This document shows, one piece after another, positions 34,440-47,290 of a stretch of 64,000 nucleotides of DNA. Position 1 is the first letter of the stretch; every line of letters starts with the position of its first letter. The DNA is from Neovahlkampfia damariscottae (lineage: Eukaryota > Heterolobosea > Selenaionea > Neovahlkampfiida > Neovahlkampfiidae): assembly GCA_016618085.1 (NCBI GenBank), contig JABLTG010000086.1:20319-84318 (forward strand), written 5' to 3'. Below the pieces are notes generated by a model. The model did no database searches and had not been told where the DNA came from. It saw nothing but the letters and a program-made list of their open reading frames with translations. A program made the translations under genes and the position numbers.

Positions 34440-37400
34440 ATGCAAGGAAACGACTTTGTCATACCACTTAACGCCGAAGATCTTCTTAAACGATCACAAA
34501 ATAGCTATTTTGTTGAAGAACTTGTTGATTTAGGTGAACTTTCAACTCCGGAATTAAAATCAAATTTACAAAGTAACATTTTTCTTTTTAAAGGTCACCT
34601 AAAGGCATTGAAAAATCACTTAAAAAAGATTTTTTAGAAATAGTCACTAATTTTGATGCACTTTACAGCTATACAACGTTTTTTTTTTTAAATTAATTTC
34701 CATTTCTAGTTCTTTTGTTGACCTTGATTCTTCGATAAAAAAATTACTTATGAATTCTTTGGTAAACTCAGTTGCTAAATTACCAGATAAAATCGATGAA
34801 ATCTAGTTCGAAATTCCTCCATTTAATATTTTTTAGTGAATCCACTGAAGAATGTAAAAAATATAAAAACGCACTGAAGATGATTGTTTTTCTTCTGAAT
34901 TGGATACTTTCACTCACAGAAAAATCTGTTTGCTTTTAATTCTATTTTAACTTTTTTTTTTTGTTACAGAAACTGAAAGACTCTTGGAAAGACGACATTA
35001 TCAAAAGTTTCATAATTATTATTGAACTTGACTTGGCACGCATTTGGAGATTGGAAAAACCTGAAGTTTCATTCACAAATTTAATTGTTACCTCTGCATT
35101 TTCATTATTAGAAAATCCAGCAAATTTAAAGCTTAAAGGATTGAAAGATAGTTTAATTCAACTTTTAGTAAATGTAGAAAGATGTAGTGAAATACCAGTT
35201 CATTCAGTACTCAATATTCTCATGAAGTTTGATCATTTAACATCAGTTATTGTTGCAATGATTCAAATGATTATAAATGAAAGCAATAGTACTTCAAATT
35301 TTGTCAATGAAATTTTCAGAGAAATTGGAAAAATGGATAATGAAGAATTTTCTGCTGACAACAATGGAGCTAAATTAATTGGTATTTTCATTGAAGAAAT
35401 ATCAGATAAACTTCCAAAAGTTGTAATGAATTACATGAGCTTACTTGTACCACATTTAAATGTAGAATTCTATCCAATTAGAAATGCTATACTCACTTCA
35501 ATTTCAAGAGTTTTGATTCAACTCAAAGATGAAGGAGAAAAGAAAGATCAATTATTTGAAATTTTGCTTGAAAGACTTAAAGATTCGAATGCTTATACAA
35601 GAAGTCGTGATATTCAATGTTTGGGTTATCTTTGTGAACATAAATCAATTCCTCTTTCATTACTCTCACAAGTGGTCAGTGGAATTGTAGAAAGATTACA
35701 AGATAAAAGTGCTCTTGTCAGAAAAAGTGCTGTTCAATTTTTGATCACAATGTTACAATATAATCCATATGGAGATGTTCTTGAAAAAGGTCATTTTGTT
35801 GAACAATTAGAATCAATCAAAAAGAAAATCACAGATGATCCTCAAATGGATCCAGTTGAAATGCAAAAATTAACTTCTCTTGTTGGTTATTATACAAATG
35901 CTTTGGCTTTTATTGAAGAAGTTCATAAAGTTGTACCAACTGCTTGTCGTTTACTTGATAGTAAAACATCTTCTGATGTTCAAGAGTGCGTGAAATTCTT
36001 TTCAGTCATTTATGCATTTAAAATTGAAGTGGCACTTGTTGGAATTAAAGAAATGCTCAAATTGATCTACTCAAAAGAAGAGAATATTAAAGAATCAATC
36101 ATCAAAGCATTCAAAGATATATTTCTTTCTCGTTCATTGAATTCTCCTGAATCTTGTATTGAAGCTACAAAATCAATTGTACAACTTATTATTTCATGTA
36201 ACCTTGCAGAACTATCATTTTTAGAAGCAATTATTTCAGAACTTGTTCAGGATAAGAACAATTCAATTCCTGAAGTTTTAATTTTGGCTTTATGGGAACT
36301 TTATGAACAAGATGATGTTGGAGCAATGATTTTCTTGAGTATGATCGCACAAGGAAGACCAAAAATTGTCAAACAAAAATTGAAAACTTTAATCAAAGGT
36401 TTAGATAAAAAAATTTCCCTCGTATCTAGATACACACTTTCTATCATTGAAAAAATGGATTCAAAAGAAAAAATGGAATCAAATAGTTCTTTGTATCAAT
36501 TAATTGATGACCTTATCGTAGGAGACCATTTCAATATAAATGAATGGATTCCAATTGCTGAAAAATCAATAAACATAATTTATCAGTTCTCAAAAAAACC
36601 ACAAGAAAATTCACATGCAATTATAAAAAAACTCACAAAGAAAACCAATATCAAAGGAAATGAATCAAATAATGTTAGTGTTTCAACAATTGATTTGAGT
36701 AAACTGATGTTCTGTTTGGGTCATTGTGCATTAAAAGAACTTGTCTATTATGAAAATGAATACAAAGAATCAAGAGCAAAGAAGGCTCAACAAGAAGATA
36801 ATCAAAATTCTAAAGAAGATGAAGAATCTGGATTAAGTGCAATTACCAACAAAGAAAATGATCTTGATGAGTGGTTAGAAAATCAAGAATTTGGATTAAT
36901 CTCAAATGAGTCATTATATGGTTCCTTCATTCCATTAATCGTATCTGTTGCATCAAATGAAGATTATAAAGATACTATGGTTAGAAGATGTGCCATTTTA
37001 ACACTTTGTAAATTCATGTGCTTACATTCAACAATTTGTGAAAAATATGTTCAATTGATTTTCACTTTACTTGAAAAAGGATCAAATTCAATGAAAAGTA
37101 ATATTATTGTAAGTCTTGGAGATATGGCTTGTAGATTTCCAAATATCATTGAACCTTGGACAGGTCATTTATACAAAACTCTATCTGATAAAAATGATGC
37201 AGTTCGTAAAAAGACATTAATGGTATTAACACATTTGATTTTGAATGATATGATAAAAACAAAAGCAAATATGACAGATATTGCAAAATTAATCCTTGAC
37301 TCTGATAGTAATATAGTGACACTTACAAAATCATTTTTCAATGAACTTTCAAAAAGAGGAACAAATCCAATTTATAATTTATTACCAGATGTTATAAGTA

Positions 37401-38020
37401 GATTATCATCGGAGGAGAATGAAGAATCCTTCAGATTAGTTTTGAAATTTTTACTTTCATTTATCACAAAAGATCGTCAAATAGATCAATTAGTTGAAAA
37501 ATTATGTCATAGATTTAAATCAACAACAATTGAAAAAGAATGGAGAGATATTGCTTATTGTATTTCAATTTTAACTCATAATGAAAAATCAGTTAAAAAA
37601 TTGATTCAATCCATTAAATTATATTCACATACACTTCAAGATGAAGAAATTTATGAATTATTGACAAGTGTTAAATTAAAAAGTTTAAAGGGAGATGCAA
37701 AACTGTCTTATGAAGAATGGGAAAGTGAAATGAGAAAATTACATCTTGGAGAAGAGAATATTCAAACTGGTGGAAATACTCAATCAGATTCTCAAAAATC
37801 AACAAATCCATCAGAAGAAATAGATACAACTGCACAAGAATCTCAAGATGCTCCAATTGTCAAAAAGAAAAAAACTACAACAAAAAAAAACAAATCCAAA
37901 GCTAAAAAACCAAAAAAAAAAGTTTCATTTGCTGAGATGGATGAGGAGGAAGAAGAAGAAGAAGAAATTGTAGAAGAAGAAGAAATTGTAGAAGATGATG
38001 AAATGTATTGTGAAGAATAA
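34440..38020 (+). CDS. NCAPD2: Condensin complex subunit D2 (CND1)
   Basis: The HEAT-repeat subunit of condensin I, needed to compact mitotic chromosomes. Early exons are short: FVIPLNAEDLLKRS opens the protein, then DFLEIVTNFDALYSY, then NALKMIVFLLNWILSL, joined by introns of about 32-45 nt (34576-34607 and others up to 34969). The long last exon carries the HEAT array, including FYPIRNAILTSISRVLIQL, SNAYTRSRDIQCLGYLC and DKSALVRKSAVQFL, and ends in a basic/acidic low-complexity tail (KKKKTTTKKNKSKAKKPKKK then EEEEEEEIVEEEE). Total about 1,145 residues. The ATG at 34440 follows a TTG codon. Confidence 0.87.
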
Positions 38021-38033
38021 TAAATTTTAATTT

Positions 38034-39108
38034 TCAAATCTTGAAATGTCTTCTCCAAATTTTAATTGTTTTTTGAAATTCATTTGAATTTGAAGTTGAA
38101 AATATCAAAATCAATAAAATTGCAACATAAAATAGAATTAAATAATTTGATTTTTTTTCTCTAACATTTTCTTTTACTTTGTCTTTTACATGTGAATAAA
38201 TAAAGAAATATTTGATTCTTAAATGAGTTGGATTTGGTACAATTACATAGGATGCCTTAATTGGTTTAAATTTTTGAATTTTACTTTTTTTGTTGAATCT
38301 TTACTTACAATTACATCGGGATGTAATGCAACTTCAGACAAACAAACACATCCTATTTTATGTCCTAATAATTTTGATTTTTTCCATCCTGTTCCTGCAA
38401 CACAAAAATCTTTTGCAACTCTTAAATCTTCACATAAATATCTAATCAGATGAATAATGTTTTTAAATTACATTCCATCACCAAATGCAGCACCATTTTG
38501 CATTTTTTTAGTATTCGAATAATTTTGTAGTGAATTATGAAGTATACTGTACCAATTTTCAATTGAACTACCATGAAAAGCATTCATGACACCATATTTA
38601 TTGGCAAATACTTCAAAAGTTTCTTTTTTTTTAATTGGTTTTTTCATTAATAAACTAACCTGTTTCTTTGTATTCAATTTCGAAGATATAATCAGGTTTT
38701 GCATAAGCAGGAACATTTTCCAATAATGGATCAACTTGTTTTTTGTCTACATATTTTAAATTAAATTTTTCTTTTGATTTGATTATCCAACAAATTAACT
38801 TCATTTGTTCTTCAGATAATTCGGAAATTTCTTTCAATGATTTTTCAGATTTGTTACCAAATAATTCTTGAGATGTTGGCATATCATCTTGAAATTAATA
38901 CATGCATTTTGTGTTTACTTATAGTTTTCTCTAAAATATCTTTTTTTGTTTATTTAATATTTGACAAGTTACCGTATCGTTTTTGGTCTGAAAGAATAAA
39001 ATCTTTAGGAAAAGGACTTAAAATTGTATCTTTTCTATAACTCTCACAAGCACTGGAAATAAAAGAAATATAAATTTCGTACACGTGTTTGTTCAAATTA
39101 CCATCCAT
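38034..39108 (-). CDS. PARP16: PARP16-like mono-ADP-ribosyltransferase, tail-anchored
   Basis: In animals PARP16 sits in the ER membrane and modifies stress sensors. Splicing five or six short introns recovers full-length similarity: SACESYRKDTILSPFPKDF near the start, PDYIFEIEY, the catalytic start AFHGSSIENWYSILH, FGDGIYL (split by an intron at about 38457-38487), GWKKSKLLGHKIGCVCLSEV, and YVIVPNPTHLRIKYFFIYS. A hydrophobic helix (YLILFYVAILLILIF) and a short basic tail end the protein, matching the tail anchor of PARP16. HxY-type residues H and Y of the ART triad are seen. The start at 39108 is 8 bp from a CCAAT; convergent with condensin D2, 13 bp apart. Confidence 0.87.
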
Positions 39109-39171
39109 TTTTCCACCAATTAAAAACAAGAATTGAAATCATGATAAAAAAATTGAGATTTAATTTTCATT

Positions 39172-39951
39172 TTATTTCCATAAAAAAAATAAAATAATAA
39201 TACAAATTGCAATAAAAACACCAATAATAATTGCATCTCTTTTTCTTCTTAATGAAATATTACCCAAAACTGAATTAAGAAAAGTGAATCTTGACACCAT
39301 TCCAGTCATAGTTCCTCTTGAATTCTTCATTGCTTTATCTTGTTGACCCATTCTTTCTCTTGCTTCTAATGCATTGTCTAATGTATTTTTTGTTAATCTA
39401 TCAATATTAATGAGATGATCTTTTTCTTTCAATAAATTTGAAGTTCTAGCTGATAATCCTGATGTATTAGTACTTTTATAATTTTTTAATTTTTTTTTAT
39501 TTTTTCATACTCTCCTCCTGATAACAACTGTGCTCTGTTTCGTGAATTTGAAACTGAATTTTTGGTTTTTTTATAAGTTTGAGAATAGTCATGATATATT
39601 TCTCGGTGTCTTTGTAGCAGTATAGAGTTGATATTATAGTCTTTGGAGTCTTGAGATTGATTTAGGATTGAACTTAATTTATCTATTGAATCTTTTAACT
39701 TTAAAAAATGAATAAGTTGTTTTGTTGATTTACTTGAGTTAATTGTTCTTCTATTTCAATTTGCATGGAGTCAAATAATTGTTGACTTGAGTTTAAATTC
39801 TCCATTGAAATTTCTAATCAGAATTATTAAAGTTATGATTAAAGGTACCATCAGAATATGAATTTATGTTTAGTTTTGAAAAATTCAGTAATTTTTTGTC
39901 AATTTCGTTTTCTAAAAAGACAGTTTGTTTTTTACATTCATCCCAACTCAT
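39172..39951 (-). CDS. GOSR1: Golgi SNARE GOSR1 (GS28)
   Basis: A Qb-SNARE for traffic into and within the Golgi. The N-terminus has WDECKKQTVFLENEIDKKLL as in GOSR1, followed by LQRHREIYHDYSQTYKKTK and the SNARE motif starting at KEKDHLINIDRLTKNTLDNA. LNSVLGNISLRRKRDAIIIG and a C-terminal transmembrane helix (VFIAICIIILFFLW) end it. About four introns interrupt the N-terminal half (for example near 39845-39811 and 39512-39480). The ATG at 39951 is inferred from family alignment. It is divergent from mS33. Confidence 0.85.
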
Positions 39952-40098
39952 TTCTTTTTGCTTTGTTGTCTTGTTGATGATGATTGGACAACTTTTTTTG
40001 TTGATATTGAAGGACTTTTTTTTTTTATTATTTGTAAAAAAGGTTTCAATAGTTTTTTAAATCAACCAATTTTTTTTCTTTTTTATCCAATAGGAAAC

Positions 40099-40395
40099 AT
40101 GTCTAACAAATTCAAAAAATGTGTTGATGTGAGCAGAAGTCTGTTCAACCAAGTGAATAACGAAACATATCACAATTTTAGATATGGTACTTCAGTCACT
40201 AAAAAAAAAATAATAGGAATAAACGCAATCAAAGATAACTTTGCTAAAGAAATTAAACCATATGACAGAACTGGATTTTATTTACCAAAAGAAATGCAAA
40301 TTAAACAGGCAAAAGTGCAATATTTAAAAGAAACAGGAAGAGGAGGACCAAAGAAAGGAGAAGGAAAGAAATCCAAAGTCAGATCCAGAAAATAA
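40099..40395 (+). CDS. MRPS33: Mitochondrial ribosomal protein mS33-like
   Basis: A 98-residue basic protein. The C-terminus TGRGGPKKGEGKKSKVRSRK matches the GKGxPKKGEGKR ending of mS33 (MRP-S27/S33 family), and RSLFNQVNNETY near residue 14 corresponds to the xxIFGE stretch. No intron. The ATG lies 7 bp after a CCAAT at 40087-40091. The assignment rests mostly on the C-terminal motif and size. Confidence 0.65.
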   Translation: MSNKFKKCVDVSRSLFNQVNNETYHNFRYGTSVTKKKIIGINAIKDNFAKEIKPYDRTGFYLPKEMQIKQAKVQYLKETGRGGPKKGEGKKSKVRSRK

Positions 40396-40527
40396 AAGAA
40401 ACAAAGAGATAATAAATTTTTTGAAAAAAACACTCACATCCAAAAAAAAATAAAAAAAAAAAAAAATAATTCTTTTTTCATCCAATCAGATTGTTAAACG
40501 TTTTTCAACATCAACGACACCAAAACG

Positions 40528-43500
40528 ATGTTGAAGAAGTTGTTTTTTGTACTGTTATTTATTTACACTATCATGGGGCAAAACCCAACATGGTGCTCAG
40601 ATGCTACAACTGAACAAAACGCCAACACGTTTACACTGTGCAGTAATCCTGGTAAAATAGTTGACCGAAAAGAATTATCGTCTTGGTAAAAAAGAAAAAA
40701 AAATTAATATAATAAATAGGTGTCACAAAAGAAATCATTACTCAGAAATGACTATAACCTTAAAAGACCATCAATTCAATAATAATTGCACTTTACCGCA
40801 TTCTCATTGTGTTGAAGCGCCAACTGACTCAAGATTTATGAAAGCAAATTGTTTCAAAGAAGTATTACCTGATGATGTTACTTTTTCAGATGGAACTAAA
40901 ACATTCGCAAATTCATGTCGTGGTAAACCTCTATTGATTTTTTTCTGAATTTTAAAGTTGCTAATTTTGTTCAACCATTTGAAATATTACACAGCGTTTT
41001 AAAGGTTAAAAAAGAATTACTTTATATTTCAACACAAACTGGATTTACTTTTATTGATTTTAACTTGGAAAAACCTGCAGAAGGAGACAGTACAAAAATT
41101 GAAGAAAAAGCAAGTTTTGATCATTCAGAGATTGTCAGTGACACATTTGAAAAAGTATACATTGTTGGTGTAAAAGGCAATAAAATCTATTCCTGGTCAT
41201 TAGAATGGTCAAATAATGGTTTAGTTACAACCTTCGTAGGTGAAGGTTCATTCATTGGTACATTTAGTTCACTTACAGCTTTTTATGATACACAATCAAA
41301 ACAGTATTGGGCTGCTATTTCATTCACTGATAAAATAGAATTTTATCAAATTGATAAAAATACAATAACAGCGACTCAAAAATGGAGTCTTAATGTTCCT
41401 GTTCATGCTGGTTATGTTAAAATTTCAAATACAAAATTTGCTCAAAGAGACAAGACAGCATTTGAAGCATCAAAATCAATTCAATGTCTTCCAACTGTAG
41501 CTGGAACAGATAGAACTTTAATCATGATTTATACAAAAAAGAGTGTTTATGTTTTAGGTTTTGTTTCAACACAAACTGGAAATCATCCTATTGATTTGAC
41601 AGAAGAAAATGCAATTGGAAAATACTTATATTATGAAGCTCCAACTGGAAAATTCATTTCAGCTGCTCATATTTATAAAGATTGTCTTGGTGATTCAAAA
41701 GGTCAACAAGTCTGGTTGGCTGTAGCTTATTATATCAATGGTCAAGACTCTTTTAAATTACAAATGGTTTCTTTATCAGAATTTTCACAAGTTGATTTTA
41801 CTTGCATTGGTGATGGTTCAACATGGTGGAAAAATCCTTCAGCTTCTAGAAAGTATTATTATAATTTTTTAATTTTTTTTTTTTAGAGATGGAGGTACAT
41901 GTGAAGTTATTAAAACAGCTTGTACTGTATCTACTGATTTTAGAGAATGGGATACTACTAAAAATACATTTGAATGTAAAACAAGACCTACTATTTTAGA
42001 AAAGTCATTATCAGAAAAAGTGCACACAATTCGATCAGCTCTTTCAACTGATATTAAAGCAATAACAGCTGCAACAGATTTACAACATGCTTTTATGAGA
42101 GTCTTATTTTTAGCTGGAATTCATCATATTGATGTTATTGGTGTTCAAGAAAAAGCTGTAATTTGTTTTAGTTTTTTAATTTGTTTTTAAAGTGTGAAAT
42201 ACAAGCTGTACCAACAGTTTCAACATTGACAACTATTCCAGCATCTAGAAATGTTCATAATATTGCTGTTTCACATAACGCTCAACATTTATTTTCTTCA
42301 TTAAGTGCTAGAGATTGGGAACTTTTGACACATGCAAGATTAGCTGAAATTTGTCAAAAATTGAAAGCAGATCCAACAAATTCATATCTTTCTAAATTCT
42401 CAGAGAAGTGTAAAGTACCTACAACAGAACTTTCAATTTTTGATTTCATGGCTTATCATAGTCAATGTCATGGAGGTTGGTACTGTCCATTATTTGGAAG
42501 TGTTAATCAAAATACACATCAAAACAGAGTTGAAGCAACCATTTCATCAGGTAAACATGTAATCAGACCAACAAAAACTGTAAGTCTTTCTTTTGAATTT
42601 TTTTTTTTAATAAATAGTATACATGTGAACCTGGATTTTATTGTTCTGGTGATTTTACAGCACAAAGAAAAAAATGTCCAATTGGTTTCAAATGTCCACA
42701 ATCTGGAATGAAATATCCAATTAGATGCGAAACAGGTCAAAATTTTGATAAAGCATGTTTAATAGAAGGTCTGTCAACAGAAACAACTTGTCCATCTGGT
42801 TTAATTTGTAAAACAGCAAGAGTTGCTTTAGATTCACCACCTGGTTATTTTGTTGATGGAAACAATAGAAGGTTATTCTATCAATGTAGAGAAGGTTCTT
42901 TTTGTCCTTTAAGAAATTCAAAAACATCCAATGCTACACTTTGTCCTGCTGGTTTTCAATGTTCAGAACCTTCTGTTGCAGTTCCTGAGAAATGTATATC
43001 AACAACAAATACTTCATCTTCACATTTTTGTCCTTCTGGTACTATTAGTGATTCACTTTGTCCAGCAGGTTATGAATGTCCAACTTCAACTTCCAAAAAA
43101 CTTTGTGAAGTTGGTCAATATTGTCCAAATGGTACAATGAAAGCTACAGCTTGTCCTGCAGGTTATTATTGTCCAACACCTCTTCATAGTGTTATGTGTC
43201 CAAGAGGTTTTTATTGTACAAGTGGCTCAGCAAGACCAATTCGTAAGAAGAAATTTAGTTTTAAAAAATAGGTTGTCAATATCTAGTTTGGTGGTGTGCA
43301 GAAGGAACAACAGAAAAACAAACTTTTCCACTTGGTTTAATTTTAGTTTTTGTTCTTGTCGCAGTTGTAGCATTTTCTATTTGGTTATTTAAATGGTGTT
43401 GTACAAAGATTAAAAAAAGAGCAAAAAAAAAAAGTCTCAAATCAAGAAGAACTCAATTAATGAATAGACCTTTTAATTTAAGTTTAGGTTATGTACCGCA

Positions 43501-45487
43501 TCCAATTGATTTACAATTTGAAGATTTACAATTTATCAAAAAAAAAACAAATGGAATTGCACTTGATGGAATTACAGCTAATTTTCCAAATGGTAGTTTA
43601 ATAGGAGTATTAAGTGAAGAACTTGATGATGGTAAAGCATTAGCTGATATCATTGCAGGAAGATCATATTATGGATTCATTAATGGAACTATAAAAGCTA
43701 ATGGTGTTAAAATCAACTCATTAGATTCTTATTCTCATTTAGTTGGTTATGTACCTGAAAAAGATGAATACAGACATAAATTTTCAATCATTGATGAAAT
43801 CAAATGGACAGCATATCCAAAAATGAATAATATATTTCAAATTTCCAAAACAAACAAAAAAATTCAAAAATATCTTGACATTTTAGATATCAAATATCTT
43901 CAAAAAAAATTATGTGGTAAAAGAGAAGATCCTTTAGGATTGAGTAATGGACAATATAAAAAAATAGCAATTGTAACAGAATTAGTTCATGATCCTTCAA
44001 TTTTAGTTTTAGTGAATCCATTTGATAATGTTGATCTTCATGAAAGAGAAGAATTAATGGAAATATTTAGAAAATTAAATGAAACAAATTTAACAATCAT
44101 TATTATTCTTGATCAACCACGTTATGAAATATTTGTTGAATTTGATCAAGTATTATTATTGGGTAAACAAGGTCAAACTGTATATTCAGGACCTTCAAGA
44201 AATTGTATGCAATATTTTATTGAACTTGGATTTAAATGCTCAAAACATGGAAATCCAGCTGATTTGATAATGGACATAATTTCAGGTTCAGTTGAAAGAA
44301 ATGGAGATACAGATTATTCACAAGAAAAACTTGGTTATTTATGGCAAATTAAACAAAAAGAAAATAATAAACCATGGTATTTAGAAGATAAAAAAGAGTT
44401 AGATGATGAAGAATATGAAAGACATTCATTAACATTAAAAAAAGCAAAAAAAAATAAGAGAATGGGATGTTTAGGTCAATATATCATATTTACAATTAGA
44501 TCATTTATTGAATTATTGAGTCATTTAAAAGGTACAATTTATGAATTATTATTTGTTTTTATTGCTGCTTCTTTGATTGGTTCACTTTATACAAATATGG
44601 AATTTGTAGGTCCAATTTCAACTACATTACAAAAATTATGTCCTTCATTTGCTAATTGTGAACTTCCAGTTTCTGATCAAATTCCAACTATTGGTATTGT
44701 TACTATTTCTGCAATTGCATTTTTATCAATTCAAGGAAGTGAAAAATTATTTGTTTTTGATAAACATTTATATAAAAGAGAAGTTCAATCTGGTATAAGT
44801 AGAATTGCATATTATATGGGTAAATTAACTGCACATCTTCCAAATAATATTTTAATTCCCGCTCTATTTTTAGGAATTTGGGAAATATTTGTTGCACCTC
44901 GTCAACTTGTTTTTGCTTATTATGGTATTTATTTATTAGTAAATTGGTGTTGGTCTGGATTTGGTTATTTGAATACTTTATTATTTAAAAGAAGTTCTGG
45001 TTTATTTTATGCATCAATGGTTGTCATTTGGAGTTCAATTTTATCTGGATTTATTCCAAGTTTACATGTTTTAAACAAAATATTCTTCACACAAATTTTA
45101 TCTTATTTAAGTCCAAACAGATTTGCTTTGGAATTATTTTATATTAGTGAACTTGAAACTTACAAAAGAGAAGGTATTAATGTTCAAACTGCACTAAATA
45201 GTTATGGTTATTCATTTGATTTTTTTTGGATTAATATCTTGGCTTTATTAGCTTTTGGTCTTTTATTTAGAATTCTTGGATTTTTTGTTTTATTTTATTT
45301 AGATCCAAAAGTTCAAACAACAATCAAATTTTTATACAGAGGTGTTTATAGAAAATGTTGTGGAAAAAAAAAGAAAAAAAAAGAATTAACTTTAGAAGAA
45401 TCAATTTCTCAAAGAGCTCAAGAAGATGTTGAAGATGAATATGCAAGTGATAAATCATCAGGTCCTGATGATGATGATGAAGATTAA
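40528..45487 (+). CDS. Giant ABCG-like membrane protein with degenerate ATPase
   Basis: About 1,560 residues from eight exons. A signal peptide (MLKKLFFVLFIYTIMG) is followed by a large ectodomain of about 550 residues with a possible propeller, then a cysteine-rich region with repeated CPxGxxC/CPAGYYCPT units of the GCC2/GCC3 type (42640-43240). Next come a transmembrane helix (near 43335), a nucleotide-binding domain (43500-44200) and an ABC2-type membrane domain with about six helices. The ATPase motifs are damaged: the Walker A region reads SEELDDGKAL with no Ser/Thr after Lys, Walker B reads LVLVNPFDNVD with no Asp-Glu pair, and the H-loop histidine is Asp. LSNGQ keeps the signature. The layout matches plant ABCG24/28 and protist relatives, but catalysis looks lost. 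A CCAAT lies about 45 bp before the ATG. Confidence 0.85.
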
Positions 45488-45509
45488 AAAATTTTTTAAC
45501 ACACTTTTT

Positions 45510-46720
45510 TTATTTTTTTGATTTTGGACTTTCATCAATTTCTGTTTTTCTTTTTAATGAATATTCACCACAATCTGTGATTTTAATTGTTTTTTTTGTA
45601 TCTCCACTTTCTGTTCCCATTTTTTCAATTTGTTTAATAACTTCAACTCCTTTGATTACTTCACCAAAAACTACATGTTTTCCATCTAACCATGAAGTTT
45701 TTGCTGTTGTGATGAAAACTAAATTAAAAAATGTTTAATTTGAAATGTTAAATTTACATTGAGATCCATTTGTATTTTTTCCTGCATTTGCCATAGATAA
45801 TAAATATGGTTTTGTATGTTTCAACTTGAAATTTTCATCTTTGAACTTTTGCAAGTTGGAAATTAGTTAATTTTGAACTTACTGTTTCACCATAAATTGA
45901 TTCTCCACCTGTTCCATCTCCACGTGTGAAATCACCACCTTGGCACATGAAACCTGGAATAACTCTATGAAAGATACTATTTTTAAAGTGTAAAGGTTTG
46001 TTTGATTTTTTTGTTTTTCCTTTTTCTCCAGTGCACAACGCTCTGAAGTTTTCGGCTGTTTTTGGAACAACATCATAATAAAGTTTCATTACAATTTTAC
46101 CTGCATCTTTACCACCAATTGAAACATCAAAAAAAACTTGTGAATTTTTTTCAGTTGAAGTTTCATCAGTCACATTTTCAAGTTTTGAAGATGACTTAAT
46201 TTCTCCTGAATTTTCAATTTTAACAAAACCTCTTGGTTCTCCAGATTTTGTACCTGTTTTGTGCATTTTATCAACAACTTCAAATCCTTTTGTGACCTTT
46301 CCAAAAACGCAGTGTTTTCCATCTAACCAAGTTGTCTTTTCAAAAGTAATAAAAACTTGATTTTTTTAATTTTTTTTCAAACTTACATTGTGATCCGTTT
46401 GTATTTGGTCCTGAATTTGCCATTGAAAGTAAATATGGTTTTGTGTGTTTAAGTTTGAAATTTTCATCAGCAAATTTATTTCCATAAATACTTTTACCAC
46501 CTGTTCCATTTCCTTTAGTCATATCTCCACCTTGTGCCATGAAATTTTTGATAATTCTATGAAATTTTGAACCTTTGTAACCAAAACCTTTTTCTCCAGT
46601 GCATAATGCTCTAAAGTTTTCAGCTGTTTTTGGAACAACATCTGCAAATAATTCCATTTCAATTCTTCCTTGTGGAATTTTATCGATTGAGATATCAAAA
46701 TAAACAACTGGATTAACCAT
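45510..46720 (-). CDS. Two-domain cyclophilin (tandem peptidyl-prolyl isomerase)
   Basis: Two complete cyclophilin domains in one reading frame. The first (46720-46200) has [53 protein letters not shown] and [12 protein letters not shown]. After a Ser/Glu/Thr linker of about 25 residues the second (46150-45560) repeats [51 protein letters not shown] and [12 protein letters not shown]. The active-site Arg, Phe, Gln and Trp positions are present in both, so both may be active. Introns lie near 46386-46357, 45886-45850 and 45757-45722. It ends in an acidic-basic tail. Single-domain cyclophilins are the norm, so this is a tandem duplication within a gene. Confidence 0.9.
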
Positions 46721-46952
46721 TCTATGTGAAATCTCTTCAAAAAAGTTTTGAGCAAAAAAAGAATGTCATTGGCTGAAAATATAGGAAATTGAAGATGAAT
46801 TTTTTTTTCTTTTATCTTGACATAGTTTTCAAATAAATGTTCACTTATTTTGAAGTTCAAAGGAAAGTTTTATTTTTCCCATAATTAGCCTATGAGAACA
46901 GAAAAAAAAAAAAAGATAAAGAAAGAATAATCGCATGTAAAAAAATGTATAT

Positions 46953-47290
46953 TTAATCAGTTTTTCTTCTAAAAGAACATCCTTCTGTCAAACGAGCTTT
47001 TCCTCCTGTTGGATGACATAAAACAGTTGAACAAGATCCACATACAACAACGGTCTTTGCATGACTGAAAACAGTAGTACTAAAAAAAAATGAATTAATT
47101 TTTCAAAGTTGCACAATTACATTTTATAACATCCTGGACATTTTACATCCATAAAATATGAATTTGGAGTTGGAACGAGTCTTTTAAGTTTATGTTTTCT
47201 TTGTTCTTTTTCTTGTGAAGGATGGAGTAAATCTTCTTCTAAAAATCCCTGGTAAATATTTATTAGTTGTTGTGTTACGTGTCTTACCAT
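46953..47290 (-). CDS. RPS27: 40S ribosomal protein eS27
   Basis: A zinc-finger ribosomal protein. After splicing, the coding sequence begins ATG, then an intron of about 39 nt (47287-47249), then [20 protein letters not shown]. The C4 zinc finger is CPGC (before the second intron, about 47121-47081) and CGSC, within the family blocks [15 protein letters not shown] and [17 protein letters not shown]. About 84 residues, the standard size. The first exon codes for only the initiator methionine. Several CCAAT/ATTGG motifs lie at 47321-47360. Confidence 0.92.

Noticed and set aside
37843-38058. A serine-rich minus-strand frame at the end of condensin D2.
   Set aside because: Antisense of the Glu/Lys tail of condensin; it has no promoter and overlaps the PARP16 end.
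41800-41890. A premature stop suggesting that the ABCG ectodomain gene is broken.
   Set aside because: A standard GT-AG intron of about 37 nt removes it and the cysteine-rich frame continues.
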